Part shown: positions 35,481 to 47,757 of the stretch, piece by piece
Numbering within the stretch: position 1 is the first letter of the stretch
How the letters are laid out: each line of letters opens with the position of its first letter
NCBI GenBank assembly: GCA_015680685.1
Contig: MNCI01009276.1
Coordinates: forward strand, 98,501 to 162,500
Length of the DNA stretch: 64,000 nt
Direction of reading: 5' to 3'
From: Gnetum montanum
Taxonomy: Eukaryota; Streptophyta; Gnetopsida; Gnetales; Gnetaceae
Position numbers and translations under genes: made by a program
The notes under the pieces: model-generated
What the model was told of the DNA's origin: nothing
Seen by the model: only the letters and a program-made list of their open reading frames with translations
The model's database searches: none

Positions 35481-36120
35481 GATGAACTTGCTCTAGTTCA
35501 TCCATTCCTACGACATAGGTGCATGTCAGGCTCTCAGTAGGTTCCATGATCATTGTGCTACTATCAGAATTAGCGATCAGCCATTGGATGCCCTCTTATT
35601 TTATGGCTATTTCATACATACACCTTTGAGTATTTGCTTCATGTGTACCCTACTTGCATGTGGAAATAGATGCTCATTTCATGGGCTAGAGCTTTTGCAC
35701 GCAATTGCACCCTATATCACTCTATGCGATGCATGGAATTCATCTCTTTTTGATCTTTCCAAATGCATTTTCCTTTGATACCTCTAGGGAAAGATCTCTG
35801 ATGACCATTCTTACATCAATAGGGCTTAACCAAGCCCTTCCCATAATGATTGGGAAGTCCCCCTTGCAATTTTCAACCTTGATTACTAGGAAATCGGTAG
35901 GATAAGATGATCCACAGACAATGATCACAATGTCTTTAACCAATCCCAATGAAACAGTGATAGATTAGTATGCTAATTTCAATATAATATTACTCTTATT
36001 GAGAGGTGGTAGGTTCTAGGCAGTATACATTTCATGAGATATCAAGTTTAAATTAGAACTAGAATCAAGAAGAGCTTTGCATAGTTCATTCCTAGCAATC
36101 TATAGATAGATAAGAGAGCT
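35480..36120 (-). pseudogene. Degenerate retropepsin of G5 with D-S-S active site
   Basis: The active site reads L-L-D-S-S-S-N-L-N-L-I-S (plus-strand 36051-36070), so Gly is replaced by Ser as in G4. Downstream: MGLVKDIVIIVCGSSYPTDF and FPIIMGRAWLSPIDV (35740-35949). Stops break the frame. Confidence 0.8.
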
Positions 36121-37841
36121 TCTAGGATCAACTAATTTACTAGGAAGGTTGCTAGCCTAGATTCAATCTGATACAACATGGGTGAGAAAAATAATATGGA
36201 TTTTGGATGGCATTTGGTTTCAAGGGGACTTGATGGAATGATTTGAAGAAGATGAAGCAGAAGTAGGGTGATCAGTCACTTGAGTCTATGAAGGCTTAGT
36301 AGGGCTATTGGGTTAGAAGAATGGTCTTTAAAGAGCATGAGGTTTCAAATCCCTTGATTGATGAACTAGTTGTAGATTGATAGCCTTGGTAATATTATGT
36401 TGTTGTGGCTAAGCTGGAAGTTCACCCTGCATGAATAGAGCAAGTAGTAGTTGCATTGAGGGTGGATGAATAGTATAGAAATAGGAATAGGATAAGAATA
36501 AAATGTGGCATCCCTCTTAGAATGTGGAGAGTGAGCTCTATAGTATTTGGGAGGATGATAGTATTGTTGGATAGGAGAAACATAACTAGAAGAGCCATGT
36601 GGAGATAGGGGTTGCTAAATGTAAATCCCATATGGATCTGGTTTCCTATAAGGGTATTGTGCCTTGGTGGTAGCATCCCCCACAACTATGGTTGATGCCA
36701 CTATTGATATTACTTATATAGTTTAAATGGAGCTCCACTTAGATAATATTGTTATTGTTGATGAAACTTCCTGGGATTGCCTTGAGAATAAGACAATCTT
36801 CCAGGTGCTTGCCTCTTTGCTAGTCATGGATTTAGAGCATACACCCCAAATTCCTATAAGTGTGACACAATGGGGAAACATCCCTTAGGATGTTCATATT
36901 GGTAGATGTCACATCCACCATCATGATTTGACTTAGTTTCCACAACTTCATCTACAACAACAATCTTGCCCTTACCCCTTTTGTGGGCACATTTAGCTTC
37001 TTTTTGCCTCCTGCAATTACGATCAATACTCTTCCCTCATGATTCTTTGATGATTTTTAGAGAATTTTGGAATTTTTCATCAAATGAATCCCACATTTTA
37101 TAAATGTTAGCCAAAATTTTAGATAGATTTTTGGATTGACAAGGTCTTCCTGTTTACCACCCCATTAAGAGGTGATTCCTCTTCACTGTTATAAAATTAG
37201 ACTTTCCTCTTTCTGATGGAGGGATTCTTATTTTATTTCTCTATACTTTCACATTTCCTCAACTCTCCTTCTTCCTTTGGTACCTACTCAATTAGCCTTT
37301 GAATCTAATGAGCTCTAAGTTCTAATAGCCTTCCTTAGGCATAGACCCCAAAAGTTTTCATTTTTTATCTAAGTCCATTTATGATATGGCAAAGTTGTTC
37401 CTACTAAGAATAACCATGGCCAAGGCATCTATATATAAGAGAATAGTATCTACCCATGGTGATGTCCAAGGGTTCATGGTTTCCTTGCTTTCATAATCGG
37501 ATCTGTCTTCTCACATTAGACACTAGAGTAAGTCTGATACTAGTCGTTAAATAGCTCGAGCATTATACTCTACTGGTAGATAGATTCTAGTTCCAATGAC
37601 TGGTACCAACTTTCTGCTTCTTTGATGAGTGTCTTGAGAAAGTTTTAAATTTTACCAATTGTTTTTGATATTTTGTAAATCACAAGCATCATGCAAAGCA
37701 TGAAGATGTGTATGTGGATCAAAATTAGATCCCCCTCAAATCTGGAAATAATGTTCATATCAAATCATCTCATCCAACGATCTTTCACATGCCTGGTTGG
37801 AATTCCTATCACCTCTATAATATTTAACATGCTTTAGGTTG
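36120..37841 (-). pseudogene. gag: Gag of G5, C-terminal part (interrupted by G6)
   Basis: This holds the Pro/His-rich linker (about 36400-36720), the knuckle-like motif C-D-I-Y-Q-Y-E-H-P-K-G-C (about 36880-36915) and the capsid-like domain (about 37250-37700). The sequence stops at 37841 at the G6 LTR and resumes at 47758. At the codon where G2, G4, G6 and G7 have TAG after QGNPR, this copy has AAG (36767-36769). Confidence 0.75.
37837..37841. repeat. Left target-site duplication of G6 (GGTTG)
   Basis: GGTTG precedes the G6 5' LTR and AGTTG (47758-47762) follows the 3' LTR, four of five bases matching. The flanks are otherwise continuous G5 gag when compared with G4 (26090-26120). Confidence 0.75.
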
Positions 37842-38642
37842 TGATGAATCGTGATATCGAGTACACAATATTGTGTCCACGATATTGCGTCTGCGATATC
37901 AGATCGACCATGCGATATCGGATACCTAAGATCGTGGCCTGTCTCCTTATCTATAAATAAGAGGTGGTGCCCTTGGTTTCCACAATTAAGAATTAGTCCC
38001 TTAGCCAAACTCTTGTTATTTTATCCCTCCAGAGTTATAATTATTTCTGCGTGCCCACAATAGAAGTCATAGAGTGAATGGATCTTTATTCGAGCATTGT
38101 GTACTTGAGCATACTTTGTGTACGGCAATAAAGACGAACTTTATGATAAACCTTACAACATACAGAATAAATTAATTAGTGTTAATAATTATTTAATGCT
38201 TTCATAGTTAATTAATAATTTCTATCAGCCTACAACTCTCTTAGTTAAATACACTCAGTACGATTTCTTTGATCATGCGTGTAGCCCTTGGTAACCCAGT
38301 AGCGTTGCATTGGTTCAGGATGTGTACGGCAAGCGGGAACGAATACTAGTGTTAGGAGTACTTAGAACTTGGTTAATATATAGTCAAATTAGATTAGTTA
38401 CTTAGTTACTTCTCTCTTCCCTCCTTATTAGCGCAGGATATAAAACACATAAAAATCATATACCTCAAGCTTACTTAACCATACAACTATGACATACAAG
38501 TAAGTTTGGGAAGACAATGATTAATCAACCCATTATTTTTCCATGAAGGCGCATAGGCACTTAGTCCTTGGAATTTGACTGGATCATGCGTGAAATGCTC
38601 ATATTCATATGGTTGAGCATAGGGGTATCTCGCTGCTCATCA
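37842..38642 (+). repeat. 5' LTR of G6
   Basis: It starts TGATGAATCGTGATATCG and ends GCTGCTCATCA. U3 has several GATATC-like palindromes (37850-37925), TATAAATA lies at 37952-37959 and AATAAAG near 38129. It is 801 bp against 836 bp for the 3' LTR, mainly because about 35 bp around the TTGGTAACCCAGTAGCG / TTGGTAATCCC direct repeats are missing. Confidence 0.9.
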
Positions 38643-38643
38643 T

Positions 38644-38662
38644 TGGAATTGTTGCCAGGGAC
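38644..38662 (+). other. Primer-binding site of G6 (degraded)
   Basis: TGGAATTGTTGCCAGGGAC directly after the LTR is a mutated form of the family PBS TGGCGCCATTGTCGGGGAC. Confidence 0.65.
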
Positions 38663-38774
38663 TTAGTTGTTTGTGTGCTAAGTAGAACTTAGGAAATCAT
38701 TCAAATTGTTGGAACAAACCCTTAGGGTTGGTTAAGAAAAAGATACTAGTACATTGCACACTGAAAAAGACAAG

Positions 38775-41370
38775 AAGTCTTCTTCTTCGCACAAGAGCAC
38801 TTCACTACCTAGGACTCACACAAGAAGCAATCGATAGAAAAATACACATGATCTTGACCTGCCAGTTCCTCAATAGTTTCGTGTGGTATATATTCATCCT
38901 GATAAATATGTACCTAACTTCACCTTTATTCTCCACCAAGATGAATAGCTGCATTAGCGTGACTTGGAAGATAACATAGTGTTACCTCCTGACTATTCAG
39001 TCCCAAGTATGCTTCTTTGTGCTCTTACACGAATAGGCATGCAACACTTACACACTAAGTACATTGCGCAAGACTATGATTTGAGAGACTATCATCCTAC
39101 CAAAGCACAACATCAAAGGGACTTGCAACAGGAGAGACACCATAAGTCCATAAAGGGAAAATGGTCTGAGGATGCCCCACACATTTTAAGTGAAATTGAG
39201 GGTGATGAACCTGCCTCAAGAAATCACCCACATAACGATATTCCTTCCCTTGACTTTGGCAAAGGGGTTGTGTATCAGAACCTTCATTCTACTATTCACA
39301 ACCTAGGTGTTGATACCAATGGACACAAAGAGTCCGAAAAAGAAACAAAGACACATGACAAAGGTGGATGTTTTGATCGCAATCACGATAGAGGCAGAGA
39401 CCACCGAAGAGAAGGTAGTAGACACTATCTTGATGGTGGTTCTCCTTCTTCTTCACCTTCATCATCACCTTCACCCTCTCTTTCTGTGTCTAGATGTAGC
39501 CATAGAGAAATATATAGTGAGAATAAGGGTAAACAAAGTAGAAGTCACAAACAAGACAACCAAGATGGAGGATAAGGGCACTCTAGGGAATCACACCATA
39601 GAAGAAGGGAGAGTAGGGAACTGCATAGGCACCATAGATGCTATGAACAAGATGATCATGATGAACCCCCTACTCACTACGTGAAGCATGCTAGATATAA
39701 CTGAGGTCATGAGAATTCCAACAAAGCACCAAAAAGATAGTAGGATTAAGAGGCTAGACATGAATAACATCCCACAATTTGAAGGGGGATATAAGGCTAA
39801 TCCTCAAAATCACTTACAAGCATTTCATGATGCATGTGCCTTGAAAAACATAGAAAATGAGTGGCAAAAGCTTAAGTTATTCCCATGAACACTAATAAAA
39901 GAAGTTAAAAGCTGGTAACAATCCTTAGAACCAGAATCCATTCATAGGTGGAGTACGATGTTAGAATTGTTCAACAATAAGTATCAAACGTACTCTTGGG
40001 TATCTAACTTGTGAAAGAAAATCCAAGGATGGAAACAAGGAAGTCATGAACCCTTGGATGCTGTCATGGGCTGCTATTATGCACTCTTACATCATTGTCC
40101 TAGTCATGGTTATTTGCAATAGGTCAACTACACCATCTCGTAGATGGGCTTAGGCATGAAACAAGAAGGACCTTTGGGACTTATGCCCAAGGAAGGTTAT
40201 CTGAGCTTAGGTCCCATCAAATTCATAGACTGTTGGATTAAGTAACTAAGGAAGAAGGTGAGTTATGAAAAGGAGAGAGTGCGGATGAATACAATCGAGA
40301 TCCTTCCCTTCGGAAGAAGGGAGTAAGATTTTTTGAGGATGAGGAAGAGTCACCACTCGAAGAGATGGTGAATAGGAAAACCTTGCCTATTCAAAAGTTA
40401 GCATCAGAAGTATAAGCAAAGGTAGACCAAATGTGGGACTCCCTCGATAGTAGGTTTCAAACTGTGCTTAAAGTAGTAGAGGAGTCTAGGGAGCGAGGTA
40501 GTGACTGTGATAAAATGAAAAAGAGAGAAACAAAAAATGCACGTAACAAGGGTAAGGGCAAAGTTGCTATTATTGAAGAGGTTTTGGACTCAGATATGGA
40601 CGATGATAGTGGATGTGAGATTTGTTAATACGACCATCCTAAGGGATGTTGCCCTATAATCTCACATTTATAGGAGTCTGGGATGTATGCACTTAATCCA
40701 TGATTAAACAAATGGAAAACATCCTGACGGTTACCTTATCCCCAAGGTAACCTAAGGTAGTTCCACCAACCCTTAACATATTATCCAAGTGGAACTCCAC
40801 CATAGCCAATTGAGCAACATCAATAGTGGCAGCACCCACAATCATGGGGAATGCCACCACCAAGGCAACAATATCCTTACCAGCAACTAGACCCATATGG
40901 ATATTACGTGCAGCATCCAATCTCTCCACATGACTCTATTGGTCACGTTACTCCACACCACTACAAAGCTCATGAGTACTATAGAACTCTCTCTCCTAGG
41001 GGTGACATTCCACAAGCATACCATCCTTCCAATTTGGCTGCATCTCTCCCACCAATAGCTCCATTACCACCTGCTCCAGTAATGCAAGGTGAACTCCCTA
41101 CTTAGCCATAAAAACATAAGGCCACAAAGGCTGTTAATCCTCAACCTACTATTGGTTCTGACAATCATACGAAGAAAAGATCTTTCTTCAGAACCAACAG
41201 TCCAACCAAGCCTTTGCAACCCCAAGTGGCTGAGTCTTTGGATGCCTCCGTATCTACTAAAGCTTCAGAGCCCCCTTCGAACTTAACACTGCATTCAATG
41301 CATATGGTCATGTTAACACATGCTGTTACTAATTAGATCAAAGCTAGCCAACTTTCCAAGAAATTCTCTG
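38775..41370 (+). pseudogene. gag: Gag of G6
   Basis: The position homologous to the G7 start ATG is AAG (38775-38777), so the original start is lost. Downstream the blocks are FTFILHQDE, RDLEDNIVLPPDYSVPSMLL (38964 on), a His/Asp/Arg/Ser-rich region with SPSSSPSSSPSPSLS (about 39445-39490), the capsid-like domain (about 39740-40250: LDMNNIPQFEGGY, AFHDACALKNIENEW, MLELFNNKYQTYS) and the knuckle C-E-I-C-x-Y-D-H-P-K-G-C-C (about 40612-40655, one stop). A Pro/Gln/Tyr-rich linker (PPPRQQYPYQQLDPYGYY) follows. Amber codons at 40758 and 40824 coincide with those of other copies. A frameshift lies between 39540 and 39900. Confidence 0.85.
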
Positions 41371-41379
41371 ATCCTGGGA

Positions 41380-41905
41380 GTCCCCTAATCTATATACAAA
41401 TCACCGAGAATGAGCCATGCATAGCTCTTTTGGATTCAGGTTCCAGTGTCAACCTAATATCCCAAGAAATGTATACGGCCTGGAACCTGTCCCCATTGAA
41501 AAAGAGCAAAGTCCATTTAGAGTTAGCTGACCAGTCCATCACTATCCCCTTGGGGTTAGTGGAGGATATTGTTACCACTATTTGTGGATGGTCATATCCA
41601 ACTAACTTCCTAGTGATCCAAGTAAATAACAATAAGGGGGAATTCCCAATAATAATGGGAAGGGCATGGCTAAGCACTATCGATGTGTGCCTAGGAATCC
41701 ACAATCTTTCCATAGAAATATCTAAGGAAAATACTTTTGAAAAGATCGAGAAGAAGAAGGTTCCATGCATCGCATACAATGACACAGGGTGTAATTACGT
41801 GCAGAGATCATGGGTTGTGCAAAGTTTAACGTTGCCTACATGCAATCAGTATGCACAAACAATCAACATACAAAGGTGCCTGTATGTAGCAGCCACACAA
41901 TAAGA
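41380..41905 (+). pseudogene. Retropepsin domain of G6, active site intact
   Basis: ALLDSGSSVNLISQEMY has the catalytic Asp at 41433-41435 in a D-S-G setting. It is followed by SITIPLGLVEDIVTTICGWSY and FPIIMGRAWLSTID, all without a stop to 41903. The domain matches gypsy gag-pol aspartic proteases. It is in frame with gag upstream; the frame is lost about 40 nt further on, near 41940, before RT. Confidence 0.85.
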
Positions 41906-41939
41906 AGATACCTAGTGGTTGATAGCTAATCAAGAAAGC

Positions 41940-43195
41940 AACGTATATGCATGAAACTTACTGAGGGTTTGACTTGTGCTTACATAGATAGCATTGATGC
42001 ATTAGAGTAAGTCCACCATCAACTTCCCAGTCCTAACTCAGAAAACATCAACTGGGGGAAGTTGGAAATTCCTAAGAAATTTAAACAAGAGCCCCTAGAG
42101 CTAAAACCATTTCCCATCAGTATGGAGTACACATTCCTTAAGAATGGAAAATTAGTAATCATCAACACAAGACTTGCTTCGCAACAAAAAGAAAGTCTAC
42201 TCAAGGTAATAAACAAGTGGTCAAAAGCCTTCACCTGGTCATATCCAGAATTAACTAGAATAGATCCTAGGATATGCTAGCACAGGATTTACACTGACTC
42301 CTCCATGAAGCCTCGGAAAGAACCACAAAGGCAATTGAACCCAAAGTTGAAGCAAGTAGTAAAAGAAGAAATCAAATAGCTTCTAAAGGCTAGGTTCATA
42401 TACCCCATTGTTGATAGAAAATGGGTTAGCCCCTTAGTAATTGTGCCTAAAAAGGGAGGCAAATGGAGGATATGCATAGATTTTAGGCTTCTAAAAATGA
42501 CAACATTCAAGGATCACTTTTTGTTTCCATTTGTTGACCAAGTCTTAGACACAATCGTAGGGCATCGCTATTATTATTTTTTGGATGGATATAGCAGATA
42601 CAACCAAATACAAATAACCCTAGAAGACCAAGCCAAAACTATGTTCACCAGTCCTTGGGGAACGTTTGCATACAAACAAATACCATTTGGCTTGTGCAAT
42701 GCCCCTACCACGTTTCAATGCTTAGTTCTAATTATATTCTAGCAGTACATAGGAAATGGTGTGGAAGTCTTTATGGATGACTTCTCCACTTACAGAGCAA
42801 GTTTTGATCAAGCCTTGGACTAGTTAGAGCAAGTGCTGAAAAGATGTGTAGAGACTAATCTAAGGCTCAATTGGCAGAAAATCCATTTAATGGTCCAAGA
42901 AGGTGTAGTAATTGGGCATAAAATTTCACATGCAGGGATAGAGGTAGACCCTAAGAAAATCAAGGTCATCCAAGGAATTACCCATCGACTAGAAATTGTC
43001 AAAGACATTCAGTCATTCCTTGGACACACTAGCTACTATAGGAGATTCATAGAGAAATTTTTGAAGGTTGCCAAACCATTGGTAGAGTTAACGAAAAAGG
43101 ACATACCCTTCAAGTGGACCAGGGAATGCGAGCTAGCCTTCCAAACTTTGAAGCAGAAGTTGGTAGAAACACCCATTCTACAAGCTCCTGACTAG
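41940..43195 (+). pseudogene. Reverse transcriptase of G6
   Basis: The RT fingers begin near 42290 (LNPKLKQVVKEEI) and show FIYPIVDRKWVSPLVIVPKK, GGKWRICIDFRLLK (42450-42492), DGYSRYNQI, SPWGTFAYKQIPFGLCNAP (42650-42708) and the catalytic F-M-D-D at 42770-42781. The thumb and connection include FLGHTSYYRRFIEKF and KLVETPILQAPD up to 43192. There are few stops (42259-42278 region, 42376, 42740, 42821), making this the best RT in the window. Confidence 0.9.
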
Positions 43196-43660
43196 TTCAA
43201 ACCATTCTATGTCATAACTAATGCATCTAACTATGCCTTAGGAGTTGTACTTACATAGTTAGATGATCATAAACACCCTTATTACATCCACTATGCAAGT
43301 AGAAGTATAGCTGGTGCACAACTTAACTACACTACTAAGAAAAAAGATTTAATGATTGTAGTGTTTGCATTAGAAAAATTTAGGCACTATGTATTAGGAT
43401 ATAAGGTATTCATACACATAGATCATAGTGAAATTTGGTTCCTCATGAATAAGCCAATGGTAAGCCCTCATATTATACAATGGTTGGTAATCCTACAAGA
43501 GTTCGATCTAACAATGGTCGATCGTAAAGGCACTGAGAACATAGTTGTTGGTCATTTATCTCAATTGTGCTGGGACAGTAAAGAGGATGAGTAACCTATT
43601 TTTGATTACTTCCCTAATGAGTTCCTCTTTGTCGGTGTAGTGAATGACCAATCACCCATG
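43196..43660 (+). pseudogene. RNase H of G6, active-site acids altered
   Basis: It reads FYVITNASNYALGVVL, then IHYASRSIAGAQLNYT, KKKDLMIVVFALEKF, HIDHSEIWFLMNKP and VDRKGTENIVVGHLSQL. Against the family pattern (D-A-S, K-E-L, D-H) the first Asp is Asn and the Glu is Asp, so activity is doubtful. It continues directly from RT in the same frame. Confidence 0.85.
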
Positions 43661-43689
43661 GAGACAAACTGGTACAGTAGCATTATGAC

Positions 43690-44971
43690 CTATCTCCTTA
43701 CCCAACAAACACCATAAGAGTTAGACCTCAGGAAGAAACAACGGTTTCTTCATAGAGCCAAGTACTTTATGGAAATCAATGGACAACCTTACAAAGTATG
43801 TCTTGATGGCTTGGTTTGATGGTGTGTTCCTGATGGAGATCAACTAAGAGTTCTTCAAGATTCTCATGAGGGCCCTTGTGGGGGTCACTATGCTGGGAGA
43901 TGAATGACTATTAAGATCCTTCTTGCAGGGTATTATTGGCCTACCTTGTTCTGGGACACCCATCAATTCGTCCAATCTTGTGAGGATTGTCAACATGATG
44001 GGGGAATGACTGCTAGAATGGAGGATTTACAACAATGGATTTAAATGCTAGAACCCTTCGACATTTGGGGGATTGATTTCATGGGGCCCATTACACCAAT
44101 GTCCAATGGAAAAGCTTACATCGTAGTTGTCATAGACTACTTAACAAAATGGGCTAAAGTAGCTTCTGTTAAAGATTGCACATCATCTACAGCTGTACAA
44201 TTTGTTCAACAACAAGTCGTCAATAGGTTTGGTGTGCCACGTGTACTTATCTCAGATAATGGTACACACTTTAAAGGTGCAACTTTTCAAAAATTAATGC
44301 AACACTCAGGGGTTAAGCACAAATTGACTACACCATATCACCCCTAAGAAAATGGTCAAGTCGAGGTCACCAATAGGGAGATTACCAAGATACTAACTAG
44401 AACTATTAGCAAATATAGGCGAGACTGGAGCACTAAACTAAATGATGCTCTTTGGGCATACCGCTCCACATGGAAACTCCCTATAGGCTACTCTCCCTAT
44501 GAGTTAGTGTATGGAAAACTTCCAACGCTCCTTATCCAAACTGAGCTCCATACACTAACCATGGCATGTGACCTCAACATTGACCTTGATCTAGCACAAA
44601 AATAATGGTTAATGACTCTTAACATGCTAGATGAGAACTGACTAGCTACCCTATCATCTAATGAGTTGCATAAGGCATTTAATAAACAATGTCATGACTT
44701 GAAAATTAGGAGAGTTAAGTACCAACCAGGAGATAAGGTTCTCTACTAGAACCCCACACATGTGTCACAACATACCAAATTTCAAACATTGTGGGAAAGA
44801 CCTTACATTATCTATGCAAATTTTCCTTCAGGAACCATGACCATGTATAAACTTGAGAGCCCAGATAAGAGACTGTTAGTCAATGTGCAACAAACAAAAC
44901 CTTTCCATGAGTTTAACCTAGCATTAACATATGCTACCTCTGTAAGTGGGAAACCTTACTCATTATTTTAG
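43690..44971 (+). pseudogene. Integrase of G6 with D-59-D-35-E catalytic triad
   Basis: The N-terminal zinc-binding part includes HEGPCGGHYAG and C-E-D-C (43979-43990). The core has Asp at 44075 (GIDFMGP), Asp at 44255 (ISDNGTHF) and Glu at 44363 (NGQVEVTN), giving 59 and 35 intervening residues. The 35-residue spacing is the retroviral/gypsy norm. The C-terminal part has [16 protein letters not shown] and KVKYQPGD-like RVKYQPGDKVLY, then a terminal TAG-rich end at about 44971. Stops include TAA at 44345. No chromodomain is seen. Confidence 0.9.
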
Positions 44972-46912
44972 ATCTCTGCCTTCCAATTCAATCATGAGGG
45001 AGATGGCCACCCTTGCTAATCATTGAAGGCTCTCAATTCTTTCTAAGTTTTTTATTTTACACATTTTTGTTTTACATATTTTTGTTTCTCATATTTTTGT
45101 TTTGCACATTTCTTTAATCTTTCTTATTTTTTTTTACACCATCATTCATATTTTTACCATTTCTTTGTGTGATTACTTTATTTTGTTCATCATCCAATAA
45201 GTATTCATTATGGTGGTATGAATAATATCATAACGATTGCTAATGTTTGGATTTTACCTTTGAAGTACAATGTTGACATTAAGGTATAGTTCTTTTGATT
45301 AAACAGGTAATGAGTCCACGTCATTCATACATCCATAAATTCCTATGGTCTCCCTTGGCTTGGAACTATATATTCCCTTTCTTTAATAAAATTGTTAATG
45401 AATTGGTGATTGGGTATTTCTTAGACTAAGGAAAGACTCAAAGGATGAAAAGGGTGTGCCTTCAAAGGAATTATATGCATTTGTACTGGCTATTCTCTTG
45501 AATGCTTGGATGCTTTTTCTTTGGGTTTTCTGCCATTACGACCATTCATCAAATCACCAGAAGTTGAGTTCATAAAAATAATAAGTCTTTGCATGGTGTG
45601 GTTCTCACGCAAAAAAAATAGTAAGAATTCAAAGCACACCCCTTAGACATAATAATGATTTTGGGCTACATGCACTCGTTATGGCACTAGAAAGACATGT
45701 TACCCATGCCTGTAGGTTCCCTCTAACTAGGACCCTTCTCGCTTCTTGGTTCTCCATCTCACTCTCCTTGGAATAGTGGTGACTTTTTGTAGAGGCATTC
45801 TTATTGCTCTAAGAGGATGTGTTGGTCAATTGTGCTGATGCAAGGTCATTGAATGTGGTTGGTTTGAGTCTAGATTTGGAATGAGTCCTACTCGATCACA
45901 TTAACCATGAAACACACAAGGGACTTTACACAACCTTTTTTTTCCTCTCCACCTTTCTTTTCCATTTCTTACCTCATTGCTAATTTTATCATGAATCTGT
46001 ATCTTGGTTGATGCATTGTTCTTCCTTGGTAATTTCTTGTGGGTAAGTTTTTAACTCTTGCTTCCAATTGACATTCCTAGAGCCTACAGACTCTTTGGTT
46101 TACGGGTCTATCAGGGCATCAAAGGCAAGATCCTACTTTGGGGAAGACCCATTGGCATTCCTTTTTGGGGAATTCGTTAACTTCTTTCCCTTAAAAATTT
46201 CCTGTAATCAACCATTTTTTGTTTCATCTCCATCCATGACATCCATTTTATTGGCATTGTTGTTGTTACTTTTTCTCCACCTTTCTTATTCCTTATCTTT
46301 CTCCATCCTTTCGCTACTGGAGGTTTGCTCTTAGTCATGGTAGCCTGAGCACAAAATTTTTTTAGTTTTTTGCTAACCTCTACAACTTAGGTAGTTACTA
46401 GTGTTAAAACTCCAGAACCAGTATCCACCATAACCACAACTCAGCTAATGCACTTCACATCAAGGCAAGGTATCAACTACATTATGATTTATCTACCCTC
46501 ACTCATTTGTGATGGTGTTGTGTTTGTAGGTGGAAGTCATGCAACAATGGAATGGGCTTGGAAGATGCACTCAAGATGGACCAAAATTGGAATGTTTATG
46601 AAAGGAGCAAGATTGGTGATGTGGCTATGGATAAACAACGATAGGCATAATTTTGGCATCGGCAGCAACACGTCTTGTTCTTTTCTCTCTCTCCTTCTTC
46701 TCTTCCAGCTACCAATAAGGCTAGATGTCATTTATGTACCGTGTTCACTTTTATGGTCATGAACACTAATGCTATCATGTATGGTATTGTTGATCCGTTC
46801 ATTGGGCACATTGAGTCAATCATTTTGTTTCACTGTCAATAGTCATTTAGTTAATAATCCCATACCTTCCAAATATTTTGTAAGGAACTTGAGGACAAGT
46901 TTTCATTTAGTC
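44972..46912 (+). other. Noncoding 3' region of G6 with T-rich tract
   Basis: A T-rich tract with TTTTACATATTTTTGTTT-like repeats lies at 45040-45180. About 45585-46000 and 46720-46912 align with the G5 3' region. The middle part (about 46000-46700), which in G5 corresponds to the ORF-X slot, is only 0.7 kb and shows no ORF-X similarity. Confidence 0.7.
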
Positions 46913-46921
46913 ATGGGGGTA
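46912..46921 (+). other. Polypurine tract of G6
   Basis: CATGGGGGTA lies immediately before the 3' LTR and is identical to the tract in G5. Confidence 0.8.
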
Positions 46922-47757
46922 TGATGAACCATGATATCATGTACATGATATCGTGTCCACGATACTACGTCTACGATATCGGATCGATCATGCGATATCA
47001 AATACCTGATATTGCGTCCTGTCTCCTTATCTATAAATAAGAGGTAGCTCCCTTGGTCTCCATAGTCAATAATTAGTCCCTTATCCAAACTCTTGCCATT
47101 TTCTCCCTCCAAAGTTAGAATTATTTCTGCATGCCCATAGTAGAAGTCATAGAGTGAATAGATCTTTATTCGAGCATTGTGTACCTGAGCACACTTTGTG
47201 TACGGCAATAAAGACAAACTTTATGATAAACCTTGCATCATACAGAATAGATTAATTAGTGTTAATTATTATTTAATGCTTTCATAGTTAATTAATGATT
47301 TCTTGCACACTACAACTCTCTTAGTTAAATACACTCAGTATAACCACTTCGAGCATGCATGTAGTGCTTGGTAACCCAATAACGATTAGCGTTTGGTAAT
47401 CCCAACAGCGTTGCACTAATTTAGGATGTGTATGGAAAGTGGGAATGGATACTGGTTTTAGGAGTACTTAGAACTTAGTTAATGAATAGTCAAATTAAAT
47501 TAGTTACTTAGTTACTTCTCTCTCCCCTCCTTATTAGCGCAGGATATAAAACACATAAAAACCATAAAAATAATATACCTCAAGCTTACTTAACCATAAA
47601 ACTGTGACATACAAGTAAGTTTGAAAAGATAATGATTAATCAACCCGTTATTGTTCCACGAAGGCGCATAGGCACTTAGTCCTTGGAATTTGACTAGATC
47701 GCACATGAAATGCTCATATTCATATGGTTGAGCATAGGGGTACCTCGCCGCTCATCA
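46922..47757 (+). repeat. 3' LTR of G6
   Basis: It starts TGATGAACCATGATATC and ends CGCTCATCA. U3 palindromes lie at 46930-47010 and TATAAATA at 47032-47039. It aligns over its length with the 5' LTR; many transition differences indicate an old insertion. Confidence 0.9.

Larger units (their letters stand above)
37842..47757 (+). mobile_element. G6: complete nested Athila-like Ty3/gypsy element
   Basis: A 9.9-kb element with both LTRs, PBS, gag, protease, RT, RNase H, integrase, T-rich 3' region and polypurine tract, inserted in the gag of G5 in the opposite orientation. It is flanked by a 5-bp target duplication with one mismatch. Gag and protease share one frame (with a local shift near 39550-39900), and RT to integrase share another, so a single original gag-pro-pol ORF with a shift near 41940 is likely. 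It lacks ORF-X. It is defective by stops and altered catalytic residues. Confidence 0.9.

Noticed and set aside
39307-39684. 125-codon frame overlapping G6 gag
   Set aside because: It is a shifted frame over the gag low-complexity segment; the true frame carries DRNHDRGRDHRR and SPSSSPSSSP.
46925-47015. CRISPR-like short repeats (GATATC clusters)
   Set aside because: The cores are only 6-10 bp, spacers are irregular and short, and they sit in U3 of plant LTRs.
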